Below, piece after piece: positions 38,248 to 47,200 of a DNA stretch of 64,000 nt. Positions within the stretch are counted from its first letter, which is position 1. Every line of letters starts with the position of its first letter. The notes beneath the pieces are model-generated. The model did not search any database. It was not told where the DNA came from and was given only the letters and a program-made list of their open reading frames with translations. Source of the stretch: Prorocentrum cordatum (lineage: Eukaryota; Sar; Dinophyceae; Prorocentrales; Prorocentraceae); assembly GCA_963575745.1 (NCBI GenBank), contig CAUYUJ010017985.1, positions 34,612 through 98,611 of the forward strand. The letters run 5' to 3'. The translations under genes were made by a program, and so were the position numbers.

Positions 38248-41200
38248 GCACGGATGCGGTAGGCTCACGCGGCGTTGGCGCGCCAGCGACGCCAGCGGAG
38301 GCTTGCAAGGTTGATTTCTGTTCGCCGAGCGCGTTCCACTACTCGCAAAGTGCCTACTCGCAAACGTCCGAAAACCATGTCTCCTTTGACGTACTTTCTC
38401 GTGGATCCGGGCCATTTGCGAGTCGTTACTCTTCGAGTAGTGGAGCGCGCTCGTCGATCTGTGGAGCGGAAAGCCCCGAGGGACACGGTGACGCCACCGT
38501 GCCGAACCCGACGGGTCCAACCTGGCTGGACGATCGACGCGGTGTCGAACGCCTCTGCGCGCGGCGGCGCTGCGAGAACCTGCCGTACGAAACCGCCACT
38601 CCCTGGTCGACGGCCGATTTCTGACCACACCCACCTTTGGACCCTCGATTCTACCATAGTCCCTCGGGGGTGGAAAGTGGGTAGTTTTGTTCCTTCCCCT
38701 GAGGCGGGGAAACTGCCCACCTCCACCTCTGGAGACCGCTCTTCGCAAGGCACCTCGGGAAGTGGGTGTGGTCAGAAATCGGTCTCCTGCCTGGGCCTCT
38801 CCTCCCGGTGGCGGGTTCCGTCCAGGAGGCGTGGGGCGGAGCCGGGCACGTGGCGAGGAGGGCCCCCACAGGAGGCCCCAGGAAGGCCAGATTTGAGGGG
38901 CTGCTCCTCCTCCTCCTCCTCCTCCTCCTCCTCCTCCTCCTCCTCCTCCTCCTCCTCCTCCTCCTCCTCCTCCCCCCGACCTAGTCGCTATATCCAGAAC
39001 TCCAGAACTCCTCCTCCTCCTCCCTCCCCCCTCCTCCTCAACCTCCTCCTCCTCCTCCTCCTCCTCCTCCTCCTCACAGTCCCTCTCGCGCCGTGAAGAA
39101 AAATATCACGACGGGGGGTCCTTGCCTTTTCGGGCCTCCAGGGGCCCGCACCAGGCCTCGGGACCATCAACCCAAACCACTCGTGATGAAACGTTGGTCC
39201 GAGGGAAGGGGTCCAGACCTCTCGAGGTCCGCGGCGTAACATTATGTCAGGGATCTGGGTCGGGTGGGGCGGGGCTGGGGCGAGGGTGAATCCGTTCCAG
39301 CGCGTTCCGGAACGCTTTCAGACGAAGGCCGCGGCGCCCGATACAGCTTCCAGAGCCGCCAGATCTCAGAGAGTCTCGATCTATCCTCTCCTGGCTTCGC
39401 CTTAATGATTTGGGTGGGGCACACCCACACATTCGACGATGTGGTGCATTCAACGCGCGGCCCCAGAGTCGGGAACCCGCAAAGGGGGGGGGGCCTGGTG
39501 TGTGTGTGTGTGTGTGTGTGTGAGTTCGATCGGTTTTTGCACCGAACCGCCCAAAACAGATGCCCCCCAGCCGCCGGCAGCTCCCGATAGTTGCCGATGG
39601 GTGGGGCATGCGGGGGGCATCTGTTTGCGGCAGTCCGGTGTACCAACGACGGATCGAACTCATGCCCCCTGTCAGGGTCACCCCCCTTCATGAGGACCCC
39701 GACAGAGGCCCCAGTCCCTTCCCCGGGCCAGCCGTCCGCCCGGGGCCCGCATAACTTGACGGCCCCGGGGGGCTTTGGCGTCGAGCCCCAGGGGCCGGGA
39801 TCGGGGGAGACGTCCGCCACGTGATTTGGTAGAGCGGATCGCACCCTGGCCGGATGCGTCGGAATACCGACTGTCGGCGGCGAGCAAGGGTGGGAAGTGA
39901 GAAGGGGCGGGCCTTCTCCTCAGACGTCGACGAAGAAATCGCGCTCCGCGCGGATTTCTTGGATGCGCTGGGCCTCCCAGGCGGCGACTCTGGCGCCGCC
40001 CCTGGCGCGCTCCGCTCGCCAGCGAAGGGGTCCAGCGCAGATCCGAAAAGTCCGCGCTGAGTGCCAAAAGTTAATGCTCATGCCGTTGTTTCTTCTTCTA
40101 GGGAAGGGGCGACCAATTTCAGAAGGTTCGGAGGTCCCCTGGCCTTCTGAGAAGTGCTCTGAGCCTCCCCCGAAGACGCTTTGAAAACTTCCCGGTGGAC
40201 TGGAGGGCTTCCGAGAAGCCCCGCCGCCTTCTGAGAAGGCCCCTAACACGTTTCGTGACCCCATAGGGAGCTCCACCGAACGCGGTGCATACAACGACGG
40301 TGCCAATAACTTTGTATGGTTGGGTCCTTCGCCAGGCTAACGTCGTATTTGTTTTTGTCAGGAATGGTTGCCCTTCGCGCAGCAAACAATGTGCTGGCTC
40401 TCCCGCCGTCCCTTTTCAAAAACCAATGCAAAGTGGTCGCGGGGCGCCCGCGCATGCGCCAGATTTGGAGGCAAAGTGCATGTGTATTGTTTTCGAGAGG
40501 GATGGTGGGGGGATCTCATTGGCCCGTGCTGGCTGCCAGTCGCTTGGGGGAGGGGGTGCTTATCAATAGGGAGCAGTGATAAGCCCCTCCCCGCAGGGGA
40601 AGACGGGGGGTGAAAGAAGAAGCTCGCTAAACCACTCACGCCCTAAAAGGCTTGTGGGATTGATGATGGCCCTCTTGGGAAGGCTCTTGTGGCTCTCTTG
40701 GAACACCTCGAAGGCCTCGTGGGCCGTCTTGAAGCCACATAGGGCCGTCATGAGGTCAAATCCGTCTCGGAGCTATACTGGGCCGTCTTGAAGGCATCTG
40801 GGCCTCGGGAGCGCGAATGCGTTGTATTTTGCCAGCCGTTATAGCCTTGGGAAGAGGGGGTTGGGGGCTTCTCAAGAATTACAGAAACCCTACCCGACAG
40901 CACTTGGCATTCTAGCACGCTCCAGCGTGTCAGCGGGCACGGTGGCGGATTTGTTGACAAGTCGGATGGACGCGGGGTCCGTCAAACATGCGGAACAAAC
41001 GCCCCGATTGACAAAAACGCACGGACTCACAAACTCATTTCGCTGGAGATTTGAGAGTGGCGGCGCCGGTACCTCTAGAGCCTGTAGAGAAAAGCACATC
41101 GGTATACACATAGATTGTCGGAATTCCCGGCGGATTATTTGTTCGTCCAAGACCCTTCCTGTAGGGGGGGACATGCCCGACCTAAGTATCCCTCGAACTT

Positions 41201-44200
41201 CCCTCCACTTCGCCCGCGCGGCAGGCTTGCGAAGTTTCCTGACGGGTCCTCAGGGTGTCGCAGCAGGTATATCGCCGTGTTATGGGCCGAGGAGAACTTG
41301 CGAGGCGTGGCCCAGGCTTCGCACGAGCTGACGATCTGACTGAATGCCCCCAGAGCTCGATCATATTCGATTCCCTCCCTCTAGGCCTCCTGGACGTGGT
41401 CGGGGTAGATGGGATCGGAGGATCGCGCCGCATCGACGATGCAACGGCGATGCGGCTCGCTGCGGAGCCCGATGTTTTCATGCCGACGTCGCCGATGCAT
41501 CGCCAGCGTCACTGGAGCGATGCGGCGCGATCCTCCGACCTCATCTACTCGGGCCCCATCTGGGAGGCCTCTACTCCCCAAATGCGTTGGTGGCGTAAGT
41601 GCTGAAACGTTAAGGCAAACGGCGCCCATCCGCTTGCCCATGCTGCTCAAACGTAGTCATCTTGACAATCGAGAATATTCGGCGGCGGGCGAGAGAGGAA
41701 AGTGGGAAGGAGAAGGCCTTCTGAGAAGGTTCGGAAGTCTTCCTGCCTTCTGAGAAGTTGTCCAAGCCTTCCCCGAAGACATGTTAAAACACCTATCGGG
41801 AGGAGCGAGGGTTTCTGAGAAGTCCCGCCGCCTTCTGAGAAGCGCTTCTCCTTCTCACTTCCCCCCCCCTGCCTCGCCGCCGATCCACTTTCTCCTTCTC
41901 CTTACTCCTTCTCACGTCCCCCCGCCTTCTTCTCACTTTTTCTCCTCACTTCCCTCCCTGGCGCGAGGAGCGCGCCAGGGGCGGCGCTGGAGGCGCCGCC
42001 AGGGGGGTCCAGCGCGGATCCGAGAAACCCGCGCGGACCTCCGAGTTGTCATGAGTATGTCATTCTTCGTTTACCTAGCATTAAGTCGGGCCTGTCCCTC
42101 TACAGGAATACTCAAAAGTAGTAAAAAATAGTCGGGGGACTATTTTAAAAGTATTTTCTGACCATTTGGGGGTAGTTTTGGACTATTTTTTGTCTTTCGT
42201 CCAAAGTCCCCCTGTGGGAGGACAGGCCCGACTTCAACCTAGCAGTCTATCTGGCAGCCTCCCCATCCCCCCCCCCTCTGAGGTGCGAGCGGCTTCGTGG
42301 CCCCCGCGCAGCCCACGGCCGCCCCGAGCGCCGCCCGCGGCCCGGGCGCCGCCCGCGACCTCGCCGTTCGGGAGGAGGCCGCGTCGGCCGCGGGCGGCGG
42401 CGCCGCGTGGAGCCCGCTGGCCATCTCGGAGGGGGGCAGGTTGGACAAAAGGGGGAGTAGGGAAAGGGGGGGTCACGAAATTGGGCCGGACGAAAGGGGG
42501 GAGGTATAGGGAAAGGGGGGGTCACGAAAGCTGCTGCACGCAGCTGGTTTCGGCCCCGCCGCCGGGCCCACTCCTCGGTACATGGCCGCCTCCGGCGCCT
42601 GGAGGCGCCGGGAAACTCGGCTACGTGAGCCGATTCTCAAACCCCCCCCTTTGCTATCCCCCCCTTTCGCCCGGCCCGATTGGTGGTCCATGGATGCGGG
42701 GAAAACTAAAGCAACACCATTAAAACATAAACTTAAGTCGGGCCCGTCCCTCTACAGGGGGGATCTATGAAAATAGTTTTTATTGTTGAAAAACCAGTAT
42801 GGGGACGATTTCTTCTGCTATTTCTGTCGTTTGTTGATTGTTTGCGGCGTATTTTCTTTTTTTTCGTCGAAGATCTGCCTGTAGGGGGACAGGCCCGACA
42901 AAAACATAAAGTTTAAACACCATATACATCAACATAATATTAAAACACCCGTGGGATTCGAACATACCTGTACACACCTCAATACACCTAAATCATACAT
43001 AACTTTGAGCAGTCGTTGGTTTTGAAGAAAACAACATCTCTGAGCGGGGCAGGCTGGAGGTCCATGGATTCTACGCATCCCAGATGGGGTCGAAGCAGAT
43101 GGGGTCGAAGGATCGCGCCGCATCGCCGCGCTTCATCCCCGATACATCGGGGATGCGGCTCGATGCGGGGCCCGACTCTTGCTACGCCGACGGCGCCGAT
43201 GCATCGCCGGCATCGCAGTTGCATCGCCAATGCATCGCCGCTGGAGGCCCATGGACTCGACGAGGAACGCCATAAACATAAACTTCTGGCGCTCCGCGCG
43301 GATTTCTTGGAGATCGGCGCCTGGGTACCCCTGGCGGCGTCTCTGGCGCCGCCCTCGGCGCGCTCCGCGCGCCAGGGAAGGGGGCCCAGCGCAGATCCAA
43401 GAGAACGGAGGTCCATGGATGTCAGTCGGAGAACGGACAGTGCCATAAGCATAACAACTCGGAGGTCTTCGCTGACGTCTCGGATCGGTGCTGGAGAGCT
43501 ACGCGGAAGATGGTCCAGGTGCCATGTTTGGGAGTCTGTTGAGATTTGCAGCAGGAGCGGTGGTATTCAGAGATACAGTAGGAGCTGATGAGAAGACAGG
43601 GCCTCTACCTGGGGATGAGTAGTGTGGAGTTCCTTTCAGAAGTAAACCAATGTTTTCAATGCCGGTCCACCAAATGCCTACAAGCGTCGCAAAGTATTTT
43701 TCGATCGTCCCCCCTCAATCGGCGGGACCCCATCATACTCATATATATATATATATACACATACATATATATATAGATAGATAGCACCCTGAAGTCGCGG
43801 ATAAGGGTGAGGGGGCGGAGGGGATGCTTGCAGTCTCCGAGGCTATGAAGAAGCCCGCCGCAGGCGCCAAATTTTTACAATTCATGCAGCGTGCCCGCCG
43901 CAGGCTCCGATGTTTCGTGAAAGCAATGTGGGTGTGTCGCGGGGTGGGTCGCGGGTGTCTCGCGGGTGTGCCGCGAGTGGGTCGCGGGTGGGTCGCGGGC
44001 CATCGCCATCTTGCGTCCTGTTCCCGTGGACCGGACACCAAGGCTAGCCGCGGCACCGGCGGCCTTCCCCCCATGCCCCCTCTCGCAGCGAGCACACGCG
44101 CGACGGGATTGTGCTGAAGTATGTTCCACGGGCGACGGGATTGTGCGAGCACACGCGCGACGGGATTGGCCCACGGGGCTCTCGCCCGGCCTTGCTTGGA

Positions 44201-47200
44201 TGCTCGCTTTGAGGGGCCTTCCTGGGGCCCACCTAACGGATCTGTTCGGTTCTACTCTGACCCCTCTTCGGGTCAAGTTCGACTCAAGTTCGACTCAAGT
44301 TCGGCTCAGGTTCGGCTCAGGTTCGACTCAAGGTCGACGCAAGTCGACGGACGTTCGACGCAGCTTCGACGCACGAGTGGAGCGAGTGCCTCCAGGAAGG
44401 TCCCCAGAGGGAGCATCCAACGGGACCGTCGACGGAAAGACTCGGGATGAAGCGCCTGTCCCTGAGAACGGGTCCGGGCGCCGGGGGGTCCACGGTCACG
44501 AAGAAGTCACGACGTCGGGTCGACACGAGGAGGGACGGCCCTTTTTGGTGGCCTTCGGCCTCCTCGGGCCTCCTGCAGGCTTGTTCGTCGCCACGGCTGG
44601 GCTCGCCTCACAACGGGCCAGGACGAGGCCGGGGAGGGGTCCAGGGACCGATTGGAGCGTGTTTGGGCAAGGCGGGAGGGCCGCCGTTGTCTTCGGCGGC
44701 GAAGTCCGAACCCTACAGTCGGGGCCTTGACCTACCTGAGGAACCCCAAATAAGAGAACGAGGCCCCTTTTTTCCATGAGTTAACCTTCGATTTCCTGTC
44801 GAAGACATAAGGAAAGCCAGAGGCAAGCTGTGAAACACTTCAGGAACGCGGAGTTCCTCCCCAACGAAAAGGGTTCCTTCTTCAGGGCCCCGACTGTACC
44901 CTGGCTGATCAACGATTCAGGTAATGCGATGGACGGCGGGGTCAGGCCTTTGGGTTCGTCGAACAAGTGGCCAAATCCGGACCCTGTCCCCGCCTCCCAT
45001 CGATTCAGGAGAATCGGTGGTTGGTGGGGGTCGGGCTCGGGTGTCCGCGCCCATGTCTCAACTGGCCCTCTTCCGACCATTGGGGCCGCCCTCGGGCTGA
45101 TGGTCGCCGTGATGGGCGGGCGGCCGGCGCTGGCGGCGGACCTCGAGAACGGCGAGGGGGGGCATCAGTGGCAACGTTGGGGGGGAGATGGCTTATTCCG
45201 TAGCAAATCATGGGGGGCCTTGTAGGTTCTCGAGTTTCCGCTGTTAGAGCGCATGTGCGCGCGTTGCCGCATGAGAATCGATGAGGAAGCGCCGGCTTAG
45301 CGTCGACTCAGCGTGGATCTGTAGCGTCCATGAGCGTCGATTTGCGCCAGTTCACGTCGCTTCGCGCGAGCCAGCAAGGTGGCACGGGAGGCTCCCAGGA
45401 GTTGCCACAGAAGGGGGGGCTGGGGCATCCGTGGCAACGTTAGGGCGGGATGGCTGTTTTCGTTCGTTTTCGCCTGCTCTCCCCGGTCCTGTCAGCCTCG
45501 GAGGGTGCTCTCCGGCAGCTGCGCCTCGCCGAGCGCCTCCCGGGGAGGGGGGGGGGGCGGGGGGGAGGCGGGCCGTACCAAGCGGCCGCCGGAGAGCCGA
45601 GCTGTGGCCCGCAAATTGGGGGGGCGCCACGCGGCGAAGAGCAGTCCTGGCATCGCTCGGACGTGTATATTTTTTTTTGTTCGGCGAGGACCATCGAGGA
45701 GCATCCTTGATCATTGGGCGAAAAACACACGCACGAAACCGAACAAAAGCACGGGGAATGGACGCCCGAGCGATTGCCAGTAGTCAGTTTCCGCTACTGG
45801 TGGGGCCGCAGTCCTTCAACGAAGGGCGTCGAAGTTATACAGTGGGGTCCCCTGCCAAGAGAGGGCGTCGAAGTGATAATTAGTTTCCACTATTCGGGGG
45901 GGGTTCTGACACGACCCTGCAGTGTTGGTCGCAATCTGGACGGATTCCAGTCGAAATCACGTGCACGACGGGGCCGCGGAGGTCCACGGAGGCCCCCAGG
46001 AAGGCCCACCTGGCACCCTCCCACGGGAGCGAGGTCGAGGTCTCCGCGGGGGCCCCGCAAGGCACCGGCACCTCGAGGTGTTGTCTGCCTGCTTGGGCGG
46101 GTGCTCCTGGAAGGGCCCTCGTCGCCGCTGCTGGGTGCGGGCAAGATTCATGTCCATATCCAGTACCTCGTGGACTTTTTTTGGAAGCGGCGCCACAAGG
46201 CCGAGGCGCACTGGATATGGATAAAAATCGAGCCTCTAGGGGGCAAATTTATCCATATCCAGTGCGCCTCGGGTTTCCTGGGAAGGGAGCCCGAAACTCC
46301 ATACTGCAGTGGATATAGACATAAGTATTACCCGCACTGGGCTCGCCCCGAGATCCCGAACAGAACACGCTCGTGGCGGGCCTCGAGCACGCCGAGTGCC
46401 CATACCCCCGGCGGGTTGACTGATGGTTTCTGTTGTTCAGATCCAGCGTGTTATGTTCCACTTTCGCTGAGTAGGTCGAAGCAGGAGAAGAAATAAGAAG
46501 AATAAGAAGAAGAACAATAATAATAATAATAATAACGGCATACACATAAACTTCTGGCGCTACGCGCGGGTTTCTTTGGGCCGCGCTGGGCACCCCTGGC
46601 GGCGCCGAAAGTTTATGTTTCTGCTGTTTTTTGTTCTTCCAGTACGGGGGGTCGCCCCATCCCCTCTGGCTGACCCGGAGTCGGGAGCCTCGTGGGGCCG
46701 CTCCCCCGATTCCGCCTTCCGCTGACCCGGGGCTCGAGGGCTGCTGAGCAGCCGGCCGGGCATCGCGACAGTGACAGGGCCTCGGCCGACCCCGGTGTCC
46801 TGTTGACCTTGGGTGGTGCGTCCCCGATTCCGGCATTCTTGGGGGGGAGGTCGTGCCCGCGGCCACCGAAAGTCGAACATGGATCCGGGACCGAAGGTTG
46901 CCCGTCGGGATGGGGCCCGGGTGTCCCTCGTGGGCCCAGGAGGGGGGAAGCCAGGAGCGAATGCTTACGACTTGCATCGCCCATTTTCTGTTGCTTAAGC
47001 TCTCTCCGGATGGCTCTCGGAGGGACGCTCGCCGCCGCGGCCGTGGGTGCGCCCTGCAGGGGGTCTGCAGGTCCCGAGGGAAGGCGGGCCCCGAGGTGTT
47101 CACCGCCGGCCGTTCTCGCGGGGGGCCCGGGGGCCCTCCACGGGCCCACAGGGGCCGAGAGAACGGTCTGCGGGGTGCCGAGCTGGTTCGGAGGGGTGGC

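Noticed and set aside
42410-42428. Extending cytochrome c6 exon 2 through SPLAIS
   Set aside because: The residues look natural before TIGAALG, but no donor there matches the phase of the only AG upstream of exon 3; kept as an alternative only.
42945-42980. tRNA T-loop on the minus strand (GTTCGAATCCCAC)
   Set aside because: The 5' half of the T stem does not pair and no anticodon or D arm is found upstream.
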